A stretch of 64,000 bases of DNA from Actinobacteria bacterium IMCC19121. Lineage in GTDB: Bacteria > Actinomycetota > Actinomycetes > Nanopelagicales > Nanopelagicaceae. The first letter of the stretch is position 1, and each line of letters starts with the position of its first letter. Location: the NCBI GenBank assembly GCA_002284895.1, contig CP015605.1, positions 1,054,001 to 1,118,000 of the forward strand, in the 5' to 3' direction. A program made the position numbers and the translations under genes. The notes beneath the pieces are model-generated. The model saw only the letters and a list, made by a program, of their open reading frames with translations. It did not search any database and was not told where the DNA came from. Below, one piece after another: positions 45,784 through 54,691 of this stretch.

Positions 45784-47090
45784 CACTGCACCGCCTTGTC
45801 TATAACTTTAGAATCAATCATTGTTGCCTGACCACCGAAGAATGTATGCGTAACCAATCCTGGCAATTCATAGCCATGGTATGGAGTATTACGACTCTTT
45901 GAGAGAACCAAATCGCGATCTACGACCCAACTCTTGGTTGGATTAATCACAGTTATATGTGCCGGCCCACCCACTGCGAGTTCTTGACCGTGATTTGAGT
46001 ATCGACCGATAACTGCCGGAGCCATAGACATGCGCTGGGCTACACCCGCCCAATCTAAAAGTCCGCTCTCAACCATAGTTTTTGTGACAATCGAGAGTGC
46101 GGTCTCTAAACCGATCATTCCAAATGATGCCTCAGCCCATTCACAATCCTTAGTTTCACTTGTGTGAGGTGCATGATCTGTTGCAACAATATCGATGGTT
46201 CCATCAGCTAAAGCCTCACGTAGAGCCATCACATCGTGTTCTGTGCGAAGTGGTGGGTTTACTTTAAAAACTGGATCATACGAACTCGCTAGGTCATCAG
46301 TTAATAGAAGATGATGCGGTGTAACTTCAGCCGTAACTTGTATTCCTCTGGCCTTTGCCCAGCGAATAATCTCCACTCCCCCAGCAGTTGTAACATGACA
46401 GATGTGTAAGCGTGATTGAACATGATCTGCAAGCAAAACATCTCTGGCAATAATTGCCTCTTCAGCAATTGCAGGCCAACCCTTTAAGCCCAACTTTGAA
46501 CTAACAATTCCTTCATTCATCTGTGAACCAACCGTTAAGCGGGGTTCTTGGGCATGCTGGGCGATAACACCGTCAAATTTCTTGATGTACTCCAAAGCTC
46601 TGCGCATTACTAGAGGATCAAAGACACAGTTTCCATCATCACTGAAAACGCGAACTTTGGCTACTGAATCAGCCATCGCACCTATTTCAGATAGTTGCTC
46701 TCCTTTGAGCCCCTGTGTAACAGCTCCTATGGGAAATACATCTACTAACCCTGCTTCCTGTCCTAAGCGATAAACCTGCTCGACTACACCGGCCGTATCT
46801 GCAACAGGTGAAGTGTTAGCCATTGCAGAGAGTGCTGTGAAACCACCCTTTGCACCCGCTCTGCTAGCACTTGCGACAGTTTCACTATCTTCGCGTCCTG
46901 GTTCACGCAAGTGAGTGTGGAGATCTACTAAGCCTGGCAATACTACGCTGCCCTTGAGGTCTATAAGTGTTGCGCTTTCATCTGAAATTGACTTAGACAT
47001 AGCCTCAATTCGACCGTTACTAATTAAGAGATCGGCCGTCTGCGTTCCTAAAACTTTGCCACCTTTGAGTAGAAAACGTTGCGTAGTCAT
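45783..47090 (-). CDS. pyrC: Dihydroorotase
   Basis: Cyclises carbamoyl aspartate to dihydroorotate. Class I form, 435 residues, with the zinc motif DLHTHLREPG (His58, His60) and the later ATDHAPH motif. Both ends overlap neighbours by single bases (TAATG with pyrB, TGATG with carA). Length and motifs are normal for the catalytically active PyrC, not the inactive PyrC' type. Confidence 0.96.
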   Translation of the reverse strand: MTTQRFLLKGGKVLGTQTADLLISNGRIEAMSKSISDESATLIDLKGSVVLPGLVDLHTHLREPGREDSETVASASRAGAKGGFTALSAMANTSPVADTAGVVEQVYRLGQEAGLVDVFPIGAVTQGLKGEQLSEIGAMADSVAKVRVFSDDGNCVFDPLVMRRALEYIKKFDGVIAQHAQEPRLTVGSQMNEGIVSSKLGLKGWPAIAEEAIIARDVLLADHVQSRLHICHVTTAGGVEIIRWAKARGIQVTAEVTPHHLLLTDDLASSYDPVFKVNPPLRTEHDVMALREALADGTIDIVATDHAPHTSETKDCEWAEASFGMIGLETALSIVTKTMVESGLLDWAGVAQRMSMAPAVIGRYSNHGQELAVGGPAHITVINPTKSWVVDRDLVLSKSRNTPYHGYELPGLVTHTFFGGQATMIDSKVIDKAVQ

Positions 47091-48037
47091 TAGTTGCTCC
47101 CTACTTCTAAAGGCCCGCCAGCAAGTAGGACATACAAGATAGCCATGCGCACGTTTACTCCATTAGTTACTTGTTCAACGATTACTGATCGCGCGCTATC
47201 TGCAACATCTGCTGCGATTTCTAAACCACGATTCATAGGACCTGGATGCATCACAATGGCGTGTTGTGCCATTGCAGACATTCTCTCGGAATTGAGTCCG
47301 AAGTAGCGCGAATATTCGCGTGAATTAGGAAAGAAGAGATCACTCATTCGCTCTTGTTGAACACGCAACATCATAATCGCATCGACGTTAGGAATGACTG
47401 CGTCAAAATCGTATGAGATTGTTGCTGGCCAGCTTTCAACACCAACCGGTAACAAGGTTGGTGGGGCAACTAGAACGACATCGGCGCCGAGCATTGATAG
47501 AAGCAAAACATTTGAGCGCGCAACACGAGAGTGCAGCACATCCCCCACGATTGCTATTCGCAAACCCTTCAAATCACTTGCTCCCTTACCAAGATGTTTA
47601 CGAATTGTGAAAGCATCAAGAAGTGCTTGGCTCGGATGCTCATGCGTTCCATCGCCTGCGTTAATCACACTTCCTGACATCCATTCAAGATCTGCCAGAC
47701 GTTGGGCTGCACCAGATGCTGAGTGACGAATGACAACTGCATCAGCGCCCATGGCTTGCAAAGTTTGAGCTGTGTCTTTAAGGGATTCGCCTTTACTAAC
47801 ACTGGAACCCTTAGCCGAGAAATTAATAACATCGGCAGACAGGCGCTTAGCAGCTGCCTCGAAGGAAATTCTTGTTCGTGTGGAGTCCTCGGCAAAGAGA
47901 TTGACGATTGTTCGCCCACGCAATGTTGGTAGCTTTTTGACTTGCCCATCATTGATGCGCGCTAACTCTGTTGCTGTATCAAGGATTCCGATTGCATCAG
48001 ATGCACTGAGATCGTTAATTGAAAGGAGGTGGCGCAT
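47090..48037 (-). CDS. pyrB: Aspartate carbamoyltransferase catalytic subunit
   Basis: Condenses aspartate and carbamoyl phosphate. The carbamoyl-phosphate loop is [13 protein letters not shown] and the HPSQALLDA motif follows around residue 138. 315 residues. No pyrI regulatory subunit is present, as expected when PyrR controls the operon. The ATG shares one base with the pyrR stop (TGATG). Confidence 0.96.
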   Translation of the reverse strand: MRHLLSINDLSASDAIGILDTATELARINDGQVKKLPTLRGRTIVNLFAEDSTRTRISFEAAAKRLSADVINFSAKGSSVSKGESLKDTAQTLQAMGADAVVIRHSASGAAQRLADLEWMSGSVINAGDGTHEHPSQALLDAFTIRKHLGKGASDLKGLRIAIVGDVLHSRVARSNVLLLSMLGADVVLVAPPTLLPVGVESWPATISYDFDAVIPNVDAIMMLRVQQERMSDLFFPNSREYSRYFGLNSERMSAMAQHAIVMHPGPMNRGLEIAADVADSARSVIVEQVTNGVNVRMAILYVLLAGGPLEVGSN

Positions 48038-48570
48038 CAGTTGGCCTCTCCTTCGATTACGACTTCATCGACACCATCTATTTCAGTCAATGAAACCTTG
48101 ACCGATTGCTTTTCTGATGTCGGTAAATTCTTTCCAACAAAATCTGCCCGTATGGGTAATTGGCGATGGCCTCTATCGACAAGCACTGCCAATTGCACAG
48201 TGCGTGGACGCCCTACTTCTCCGAGAGCATCTAAGGCAGCACGTATGGTGCGCCCTGAATACAAGACATCATCAATCAAGATGACATCTCGTCCTTGAAT
48301 ACCGATTGGAGGGATCGATGTAGGCATGATTGCCCGAGGAGCACGAAGGCGCAGATCATCTCTGTATAAAGTGATATCTAAAGTTCCGTGGGCTATTTCT
48401 TTGCCTTCAATAGAACTCATAATCGCTGCAATACGTGCAGCTAGATGGGCACCACGAGTTGGAATGCCTAGAACGGTGATGTCTGAAGAGCCATGATTTT
48501 TTTCTAAGATCTCATGGGAAATGCGGGTCAACGCACGTGAAATATCCTGTGCGGACAGGGCTACGCTCAT
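48037..48570 (-). CDS. pyrR: Pyrimidine operon regulator / uracil phosphoribosyltransferase
   Basis: RNA-binding repressor that senses UMP and also has uracil phosphoribosyltransferase activity. The 177 residues from ATG 48570 carry the PRPP loop [17 protein letters not shown] and [14 protein letters not shown] at the N-terminus. AAGGAG lies six bases before this ATG; six more in-frame codons upstream are not used. The mRNA leader contains a PyrR-binding loop (48584-48601). It is the first gene of the pyr operon. Confidence 0.95.
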   Translation of the reverse strand: MSVALSAQDISRALTRISHEILEKNHGSSDITVLGIPTRGAHLAARIAAIMSSIEGKEIAHGTLDITLYRDDLRLRAPRAIMPTSIPPIGIQGRDVILIDDVLYSGRTIRAALDALGEVGRPRTVQLAVLVDRGHRQLPIRADFVGKNLPTSEKQSVKVSLTEIDGVDEVVIEGEAN

Positions 48571-48583
48571 GTAAATCTCCTTC

Positions 48584-48601
48584 CCCACCTCGCAGGATGG
48601 G
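48584..48601 (-). promoter_or_regulatory. PyrR-binding RNA hairpin in the pyr operon leader
   Basis: The stem CCCA / TGGG closes a loop TCCTGCGAGG, which matches the PyrR loop consensus UCCNGNGAGG at every fixed position. It ends one base before the GAAGGAG ribosome-binding region of pyrR. With bound PyrR-UMP it would hide the Shine-Dalgarno sequence, i.e. translational repression as reported for mycobacteria. No terminator/antiterminator pair is seen. Confidence 0.8.
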
Positions 48602-48622
48602 TCGTTAAAGGATGCGTGGCAG

Positions 48623-48628
48623 ACTATA
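48623..48628 (-). promoter_or_regulatory. Probable -10 box of the pyr operon
   Basis: TATAGT (read on the minus strand), about 53 bases before the pyrR ATG. A start point seven bases on would give a leader of roughly 45 bases containing the whole PyrR loop. No clear -35 box. Confidence 0.5.
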
Positions 48629-48663
48629 TCAGCAACCCGTAGAACCTGTGGATAGCTAAAAAT

Positions 48664-48682
48664 GGGTGTGGCATCACATCCC
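48664..48682 (+). promoter_or_regulatory. Imperfect palindrome overlapping the bldD-like promoter
   Basis: GGGTGTG-GCAT-CACATCCC pairs with one bulged T and abuts the -10 box at 48683. Its place in the -35/spacer region makes it an operator candidate. It does not match the BldD box consensus well. Confidence 0.4.
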
Positions 48683-48688
48683 TAGCCT
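48683..48688 (+). promoter_or_regulatory. Leaderless -10 box for the bldD-like gene
   Basis: TAGCCT, then TACCCC, then ATG 48695; there is no Shine-Dalgarno sequence. Confidence 0.6.
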
Positions 48689-48694
48689 TACCCC

Positions 48695-49192
48695 ATGACT
48701 AAAGAAATAGAAGAAATCGCCGCACGCCTTCGCTCACTACGTTTGTCCCGAAACCTCACTCTGGCCGAAGTGGAAATCAAAAGCCATAAGCGCCTACGGG
48801 CTGTGGCGTTAGGCTCCTATGAACGAGGTGATAGATCCTTAAGTGTTTCAAAAGCAATTGAACTCTCAGAGTTCTATGAAGTTCCATTGTCTTATCTCTT
48901 GACTGGGCTTTCACCCACCCAAAGTGTTGAAAAAGAGATTGTGATTGATTTGCGCAGAATAAAGGCTCTCTCCATCGTCGAGGAAAAAACCACACCAACT
49001 CAACAGATACTTTCTTCTTTTCTTTTGGGAATTATCAAAGAACGGCAGGATTTCAATGGGGAGATACTGTCCTTGCGCAAAAGTGATGTTGAATTTCTGA
49101 CAATCACCATAGGTTGCACTTCTGTCGAATTTGCGATGTATCTAGCACAGAACAAACTGCTTTTTGAAACTAAAGAGACAAGTTCTCTTTAA
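48695..49192 (+). CDS. bldD: BldD-like helix-turn-helix regulator with c-di-GMP signature
   Basis: XRE-type DNA-binding protein of 165 residues. The N-terminal domain (1-72) has LRSLRLSRNLTLAEVE and the BldD-typical ALGSYERGDRSLSV. The C-terminal domain contains Arg117-Gln-Asp119, eight residues, then Arg128-Lys-Ser-Asp131, i.e. the RXD-X8-RXXD motif that binds c-di-GMP in Streptomyces BldD, within FNGEILSLRKSD. The place between nusB/efp and pyrR is that of Streptomyces bldD. In Streptomyces, c-di-GMP-bound BldD dimers repress development genes; targets here are unknown. The 3' end overlaps nusB by 23 bp tail to tail. Confidence 0.85.
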   Translation: MTKEIEEIAARLRSLRLSRNLTLAEVEIKSHKRLRAVALGSYERGDRSLSVSKAIELSEFYEVPLSYLLTGLSPTQSVEKEIVIDLRRIKALSIVEEKTTPTQQILSSFLLGIIKERQDFNGEILSLRKSDVEFLTITIGCTSVEFAMYLAQNKLLFETKETSSL

Positions 49193-49592
49193 GTGATGAA
49201 ATTCGACCTAAAACACCATGGATAAAACCTGAAGATTCATCAGTTGAGAGCTCCTTAGCCAACGACAATGCCTCATCAATGGCAACGCTGTCAGGAATAT
49301 CTGAGGCCCATAAAATCTCATAGATAGCTAAGCGCAAGATATTGCGATCAACATTTGGAAGACGATCCATATCCCAGCCTTGGGAATAGGTAGTAATAAG
49401 TTCGTCAATCTTTCGAGTATTCTCACTCACGCCAGTAATAAGAGAGCGTGTGTATTCGCGTATAGGCCTGGCATCAGGTCCCTCTTCAACAATGTCTCTA
49501 AGGTTAAGAGTCTCCAAAGCATTAGTCCCCCGAATATCGGCTTCGAAGAGCAGGTCTAAAGCTTGCTTTCTTGCTTTACTTCGAGCAGACAC
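49170..49592 (-). CDS. nusB: Transcription antitermination factor NusB
   Basis: All-helical RNA-binding factor for rRNA antitermination, 140 residues. ARKQALDLLFEADIRG opens the fold, and ILRLAIYEILWASDIPDSVAIDEALSLAKE is the conserved second half. The start shares one base with the efp stop, and efp-nusB is the usual actinobacterial pair. The last 23 bp overlap the convergent bldD-like gene. Confidence 0.94.
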   Translation of the reverse strand: MSARSKARKQALDLLFEADIRGTNALETLNLRDIVEEGPDARPIREYTRSLITGVSENTRKIDELITTYSQGWDMDRLPNVDRNILRLAIYEILWASDIPDSVAIDEALSLAKELSTDESSGFIHGVLGRISSLKENLSL

Positions 49593-50152
49593 TAGTTAGC
49601 GCGGCCCTGGTATGAACCATCACGTGTATCAACCATGACAATCTCATCTTGCTTGATAAAGAGTGGAACTTGAATCTCAATGCCTGTTTCAACTGTTGCT
49701 GGCTTTGTTCCACCAGAAGAGCGATCGCCCTGAATACCTGGCTCTGTATATGTAATACGCAAAGGCACTGAAGCTGCTAGTTCAATATAAAGCGGATTAC
49801 CTTCGTTGACTGCAACAACTGCGTCAGTATTTTCCAACATGTAGTTGGCCATATCTCCAACAACAGCAGCTGAGATTGTCATCTGATCGTAAGTCTTGCT
49901 ATCCATGAACACGAAGTCATCGCCTTCTTTGTATAAATACTGCATGTCGCGCTTTTCTAAAATAGCGATATCAATCTTCACACCTGAGTTAAATGTTCGG
50001 TCAATAACTTTTCCAGTAAGGACTGACTTAAGCTTTGTACGAACGAAAGCTGGACCCTTACCTGGCTTAACGTGTTGAAACTCAACAACTGTCCACAGCT
50101 GGCTTTCAATTTCAAGAGTAATTCCATTTTTTAGATCAGCTGTAGTTGCCAC
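49592..50152 (-). CDS. efp: Elongation factor P
   Basis: Relieves ribosome stalling at polyproline. The 186 residues show three beta-barrel domains; the tip loop reads KPGKGPAF with Lys32, so no arginine-type rhamnosylation. The C-terminal signature (ERSSGG-type [16 protein letters not shown]) is normal. Start is a GTG with GGAG eight bases upstream. In actinobacteria EF-P usually works without beta-lysylation; no epmA/epmB genes are here. Confidence 0.96.
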   Translation of the reverse strand: MATTADLKNGITLEIESQLWTVVEFQHVKPGKGPAFVRTKLKSVLTGKVIDRTFNSGVKIDIAILEKRDMQYLYKEGDDFVFMDSKTYDQMTISAAVVGDMANYMLENTDAVVAVNEGNPLYIELAASVPLRITYTEPGIQGDRSSGGTKPATVETGIEIQVPLFIKQDEIVMVDTRDGSYQGRAN

Positions 50153-50191
50153 GGTTCAAGCTCCACTCATATCTGTAGGTGATTAATTACG

Positions 50192-50210
50192 GTCATTGAT
50201 TGTCAATGAC
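50192..50210 (-). repeat. Perfect inverted repeat upstream of efp-nusB
   Basis: Arms GTCATTGA / TCAATGAC, three-base centre. On the minus strand it contains TTGTCA and TTGACA, so it lies in or beside a -35 region for efp. The same 100-bp gap also holds a weak CCCG/CGGG hairpin near 50225-50239 and nothing else I can identify. Confidence 0.55.
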
Positions 50211-50252
50211 AAGGGGTTAAGGATACCCGTATTTTCCGGGCGATTTTTCAAC

Positions 50253-50684
50253 TTAGCCAAGCAAGGATTTAAGGGCGTTAATCGCTAAAACATAGGAATT
50301 CGGACCAAATCCTGCGATTGTCCCAGTTGCTACACCAGAGATAACTGAGGTGTGACGAAACTCTTCACGAGCCAACGGATTAGATAAATGAACCTCAATA
50401 AGTGGCGCTTTCAAAAGTTCTGCTGCATCGCGTATTGCATATGAATAATGAGTAAATGCTGCCGGATTAATGATCACTGGAAGCTTTGCGTCTGCGGCTT
50501 CATGTAACCAGCCGATAATTGTCGCCTCGTCATTGCTCTGCCGAACATCAGCCTGCATTCCCGCAGAGGTAGCTGTTGTCTCAATCAAGGATTTCAACTC
50601 ACCGTAGTTGAGATCACCATAAATTGAAGAATCGCGAATATCTAAACGGGCCAGATTAGGGCCATTTATTACCATGATCTTCAT
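50253..50684 (-). CDS. aroQ: 3-dehydroquinate dehydratase, type II
   Basis: Third step of the shikimate pathway. The 143 residues have the VINGPNLARL opening, catalytic Tyr in SSIYGDL and His in IEVHLSNPLAREEFRHTS. The REP part of the usual LNLLGxREP motif is replaced by RLDIRDSS, a mild variation close to the active-site lid. The ATG overlaps aroB by 4 bp. Confidence 0.92.
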   Translation of the reverse strand: MKIMVINGPNLARLDIRDSSIYGDLNYGELKSLIETTATSAGMQADVRQSNDEATIIGWLHEAADAKLPVIINPAAFTHYSYAIRDAAELLKAPLIEVHLSNPLAREEFRHTSVISGVATGTIAGFGPNSYVLAINALKSLLG

Positions 50685-51739
50685 GAGCTAATTCTCTCAT
50701 AGGCCAACGCAAGTTCGCTTTCATTTACATCCTCGATGCGCAAGGTCGCACCTATTGCACTGAGCCCAACAAATCGAAGTTGATGACCACGTGATTTCTT
50801 ATCTAATGCAAGAAGTGGATATAGGTGTTGCCACGCTTGCCCTGGATAAGTTGTCGGCAAGCCAAGTCTGTCGAGAATCTGCTTATGCATCTGGACGCTC
50901 TTTAAATCTAGCAATCCTTTGACCTCGGCGAGATTGGCTGCAAAAACTAAGCCAATAGCAACAGCCTCACCATGTCGCAAAGAGTATTTGCTATGGATTT
51001 CAATGGCATGTCCCAGAGTGTGACCGTAATTCAAGACTTCTCTTCCGAAGGTTTCCTTGAAATCACTTCCTACAACGTGGGCTTTCACTGCAACAGATCG
51101 AGTAATGAGATCTTGAACTAGAACAGAATCTGCACGGATGTCCGCCAAATTCTTGCCTGACACCAAATCTAGAATTTGCGTATCAACAATGAATCCACAC
51201 TTAACTACCTCAGCCAACCCTGCTGCAAAATCCCTATCACCTAATGTAGTTAACCAACTCGTGTCTATGAGAACCCTTTTCGGAGAGTGAAATGCTCCAA
51301 TGAGGTTTTTACCGTAATCGCTGTTAATGCCAGTTTTTCCGCCAATAGCAGCATCAACCATTCCGGCGACCGTAGTTGGGATAGCAATCCAATCAATACC
51401 GCGTAACCATGATGCAGCGGCAAAACCAGCTAAATCGGTGATTGTTCCGCCACCGATTCCCACAACAGCATCAGATCGCGTAAATCCTGCAGCGCCTAGC
51501 CAGTTCCACAATGATTGCAGGGACTGCGATGTTTTTGCGCCTTCTCCATCGGAGACTTCAAAGTAATGAATTTCTGTGTTGTCTGGCTTAAATTCCTTTA
51601 TCTGATCGCGCATCGCAGATGAATAGACAAGGGCCACACGAGTGTAAGAATCGAGTGAGTGTTTGAGAGTGGCTTGCCAATCGCATCCAATAACTACTTC
51701 ATACTCATGCTCGGCGTGAACGTGAATGGTGCGCGTCAT
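50681..51739 (-). CDS. aroB: 3-dehydroquinate synthase
   Basis: Second step of the shikimate pathway, NAD- and zinc-dependent. Of the 352 residues, GGGTITDLAGFAAASWLRGI and AVKAHVVGSDFKETFGRE are the key motifs, with metal-binding His in NYGHTLGHAIE. ATGA overlaps join it to aroK upstream and aroQ downstream. Confidence 0.96.
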   Translation of the reverse strand: MTRTIHVHAEHEYEVVIGCDWQATLKHSLDSYTRVALVYSSAMRDQIKEFKPDNTEIHYFEVSDGEGAKTSQSLQSLWNWLGAAGFTRSDAVVGIGGGTITDLAGFAAASWLRGIDWIAIPTTVAGMVDAAIGGKTGINSDYGKNLIGAFHSPKRVLIDTSWLTTLGDRDFAAGLAEVVKCGFIVDTQILDLVSGKNLADIRADSVLVQDLITRSVAVKAHVVGSDFKETFGREVLNYGHTLGHAIEIHSKYSLRHGEAVAIGLVFAANLAEVKGLLDLKSVQMHKQILDRLGLPTTYPGQAWQHLYPLLALDKKSRGHQLRFVGLSAIGATLRIEDVNESELALAYERISS

Positions 51740-52236
51740 AATTTACCCGCAATCTCGTTCACAACTTCTTCCACAGACATAGCATCAACTTTAATGACAT
51801 AGTTGGCCAAAGATTCATAGATAGGTCGTCGTGTCTCTGCGAGTGATTGCCACTGTGCCCGCGGATTTGAGAGTAAGAGAGGTCTGTCACGATTGAAACC
51901 AACTCGTGGAGCCGCTACTGCTAAGGAAACATCCAGAAAGAAAATTGGAGAAGTACAATTCTTCAGAAGTTCTTGAGCTCTGGGCGCAATTGGTGCTCCG
52001 CCGCCGAGTGATAGAACGCAATCACTTTCTTGCAATGACTGAGCAAGAGCTTCGAACTCCAAATCTCGAAAGAATTCCTCGCCCTTGTCCACAAAAATAT
52101 CCGAAATTTTGTGACCGTATGAGGATTCGATAGCTACGTCGGTATCAATGAAATTAATTGATAATTTGCTGGCTAGGGCTGCTCCCACAGTTGACTTACC
52201 GCAACCTGGAGGTCCAATTAATACAAGACGTGGCAT
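51736..52236 (-). CDS. aroK: Shikimate kinase
   Basis: Phosphorylates shikimate with ATP. The 166-residue protein has P-loop GPPGCGKST (8-16), IDTDVAIE (shikimate Asp) and LSLGGGAP. Length is normal. It lies 2 bp after aroC and overlaps aroB by 4 bp. Confidence 0.95.
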   Translation of the reverse strand: MPRLVLIGPPGCGKSTVGAALASKLSINFIDTDVAIESSYGHKISDIFVDKGEEFFRDLEFEALAQSLQESDCVLSLGGGAPIAPRAQELLKNCTSPIFFLDVSLAVAAPRVGFNRDRPLLLSNPRAQWQSLAETRRPIYESLANYVIKVDAMSVEEVVNEIAGKL

Positions 52237-52238
52237 CT

Positions 52239-53420
52239 TTATGAAAAGTTCAGGTTCTGCATGTAGCTAGTGAAATTTCGGCGAGTTTCGGTTACTGAAT
52301 CACCACCGAATTTTTCTAGAACTGCTTCGGCTAGAACTAATGCCACCATGGCTTCTGCTACTACACCAGCAGCAGGAACTGCGCACACATCAGAGCGCTG
52401 GTTAATCGCCTTAGCGCTCTCACCTGTTGCAACATCAATTGTGTCCAAGGCTTTAGGAACTGTTGAGATTGGCTTCATGGCTGCGCGAACACGAAGGACT
52501 TCACCATTAGACATGCCGCCTTCTGTCCCTCCTGCGCGATCAGTGCGACGAACAATCTTTCCTTCCCCATTCTTTTCAATCTCATCATGTGCAACAGAGC
52601 CGCGACGCGTTGCGGTTTCAAAACCATCGCCAACTTCAACACCCTTAATCGCCTGAATACCCATCAAAGCACCTGCTAATCGCGCATCAAGTCTGCGATC
52701 CCAGTGAACGTGTGAACCTAATCCTGGTGGCATATTAAAAGCTAATACTTCAACCACTCCGCCTAATGTGTCTCCATCCGCGTGAGCTGTTTCAATCTCT
52801 TTAATCATTAGCGCGCTGGTTGCTTCATCAGCACAACGAACTGGATCCATATCAATTCTTGCCATGTCAATAGAATCAGGAAGGGGGCAATCTTCACCGA
52901 CGCGTGCTTTTCCAATAGATAAAACATGCGACAAAATTGTTATTCCAACGCTTTGTTCTAAGAAAGCACGAGCGACCGCGCCAAGTGCAACTCGGGCTGC
53001 TGTCTCACGCGCGCTAGCACGCTCCAAAATTGGCCGTGCATCATCTAAATCATATTTTTGCATCCCAACTAGATCTGCATGTCCAGGACGTGGTCTAGTC
53101 AAAAGGGCATTACGCGCTAAATCTTTGATCTCATCTTCAGGCACTGGATCGGCCGACATTACCTTTTCCCATTTAGGCCACTCTGAGTTACCCACTTGAA
53201 TTGCAATTGGACCACCTTGGGAGAGTCCTAATCGAATTCCACCAAGAATCGTGACCTTGTCAGCTTCAAAATTTTGTCGTGCTCCGCGACCATAACCAAG
53301 ACGCCTGCGCTCTAAATGACGATCAATATCTGCCGTCGTAATTTCTACCGAGGCGGGGATTCCCTCGATGATCGCACTGAGTGCTTGACCATGAGACTCA
53401 CCTGCAGTTAACCAACGCAT
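52239..53420 (-). CDS. aroC: Chorismate synthase
   Basis: Final shikimate-pathway enzyme, needing reduced FMN. The 393 residues from ATG 53420 start with [20 protein letters not shown]; the signature [11 protein letters not shown] and the C-terminal [17 protein letters not shown] follow. A longer frame of 20 codons would overlap the peptidase gene and is not supported. Confidence 0.96.
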   Translation of the reverse strand: MRWLTAGESHGQALSAIIEGIPASVEITTADIDRHLERRRLGYGRGARQNFEADKVTILGGIRLGLSQGGPIAIQVGNSEWPKWEKVMSADPVPEDEIKDLARNALLTRPRPGHADLVGMQKYDLDDARPILERASARETAARVALGAVARAFLEQSVGITILSHVLSIGKARVGEDCPLPDSIDMARIDMDPVRCADEATSALMIKEIETAHADGDTLGGVVEVLAFNMPPGLGSHVHWDRRLDARLAGALMGIQAIKGVEVGDGFETATRRGSVAHDEIEKNGEGKIVRRTDRAGGTEGGMSNGEVLRVRAAMKPISTVPKALDTIDVATGESAKAINQRSDVCAVPAAGVVAEAMVALVLAEAVLEKFGGDSVTETRRNFTSYMQNLNFS

Positions 53421-53439
53421 GTGCCTATTCTTGCAGAAG

Positions 53440-53841
53440 TTAGCTCTGACTCGTTGCCAAATAAAGGGTTGTTCCAACAAATATCGCAGGAGCCATAGCT
53501 ATTGATCGAGGAATCACCTTGGAATAGAGCCATATGAGCACAATTTGAATCACGGCACACATGAATATTGCCAGCAGCAGAAATTCGAACTCTGCAAATG
53601 TGGAAAGTCGCAACATCAGAACAATTAGGCCCAACAACTTGCAATCCCCCATGCCTACGCCGAGAGCAGCCATGAGCAATAGAATAATGAGAACCGACAT
53701 CACAAAAAACGTATCTGGAACACCCCGAACAACCACAAAACCCGCGATTAAGTAGGCATAGAGCGTTAGATATATGTTGGGAATTTTTCGGCAGGAAATG
53801 TCTGCGATTGATATCGGTAATGCAAAGAGGAGATACAGCAC
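53440..53841 (-). CDS. Small prepilin peptidase (A24 family)
   Basis: Membrane aspartic peptidase of 133 residues that would process type IV pilin-like (or Flp) signal peptides. The two catalytic Asp regions are seen: [13 protein letters not shown] and [11 protein letters not shown]. It contains only the peptidase part, with about four hydrophobic segments and no methylase domain. The start is a GTG, the only option before an upstream in-frame stop. It lies between aroE and aroC, with no pilin genes in view. Confidence 0.82.
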   Translation of the reverse strand: MLYLLFALPISIADISCRKIPNIYLTLYAYLIAGFVVVRGVPDTFFVMSVLIILLLMAALGVGMGDCKLLGLIVLMLRLSTFAEFEFLLLAIFMCAVIQIVLIWLYSKVIPRSIAMAPAIFVGTTLYLATSQS

Positions 53842-53887
53842 TTCTAAAGCGTAGAACTATTCGGAAACTGCCAAGGCGGCATGTGGA

Positions 53888-54691
53888 TTATTTAAGGGCG
53901 GCTAGTCCGACTTCGCGAAGTTTTGTATACATGAGCGCAGAATCAAAGGTTTCACCAGAAAAAATGGCAATCTGTGCCAACGCTTGGTGAATCAGAAGAT
54001 CCAAGCCATCGATAACTTTTCCTCCACGTGATGCCCACATCGCTGATGCTGGCGTGGGCCATGGTTTATACAACGCTTCAAAATATGGAGCTGAGGTCTT
54101 TGCTGGTAACTCTATTGAATCAGTGACTCCAGCAGGTGCTGTGCTAATCACCAAATCAGCATCAGCTAGAACACTTAAGTCATCCCAATTTAGAAAACTC
54201 AACTCTGATTCAATTACCGCATCAGACATCGCCTGCACTCGTGCAAGAGAACGATTGATAACCGTGATCTGTGTCTCTGAACTATCACATGCAGCTGCAG
54301 CGGCGCGGGCAGTTGCACCGGCTCCCAGAATTACAATATGACCTTTGATTTCAACCTTGTGCATATCCAGGGCATTTTTAAATCCAATAACATCTGTCGA
54401 GGTGGCATACCACTCTCCCGCTTTTCTATACAAAGTGTTAGCGCTATTGATTCGAAGAGCTAAATCATCAACATGCTTTGCATATGAAATTACTTCCTCT
54501 TTAAGCGGCATTGTCAGTGAAAAACCAGTCCACGATGCATCTCTCTCATCCATAAATTTGGCTAAGGAGTGTGCTTCTACTTCTATCGCTTCATAGCTTG
54601 CGCTCAAACCGATTTGGGCATAGGCCGTGTTATGCAGCAATGGACTTAAAGAGTGCGAAATGGGTGATCCCAAGACAGCGGCCTTAATCAT
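53888..54691 (-). CDS. aroE: Shikimate dehydrogenase
   Basis: Reduces dehydroshikimate with NADPH. 267 residues with AVLGSPISHSLSPLLHNTAY (shikimate site), the catalytic Lys in TMPLKEEV, and VILGAGATARAAAAA as the Rossmann motif. The ATG overlaps mltG by 4 bp. Together with aroC, K, B and Q the window covers five of the seven steps of the shikimate pathway. Confidence 0.95.
   Translation of the reverse strand: MIKAAVLGSPISHSLSPLLHNTAYAQIGLSASYEAIEVEAHSLAKFMDERDASWTGFSLTMPLKEEVISYAKHVDDLALRINSANTLYRKAGEWYATSTDVIGFKNALDMHKVEIKGHIVILGAGATARAAAAACDSSETQITVINRSLARVQAMSDAVIESELSFLNWDDLSVLADADLVISTAPAGVTDSIELPAKTSAPYFEALYKPWPTPASAMWASRGGKVIDGLDLLIHQALAQIAIFSGETFDSALMYTKLREVGLAALK

Noticed and set aside
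50192-50210. BldD box upstream of efp
   Set aside because: The half-sites do not fit the BldD consensus around ACNC(A/T)GNGT.
50225-50239. Intrinsic terminator after aroQ
   Set aside because: The stem is only four pairs and no T-tract follows in the aroQ direction.
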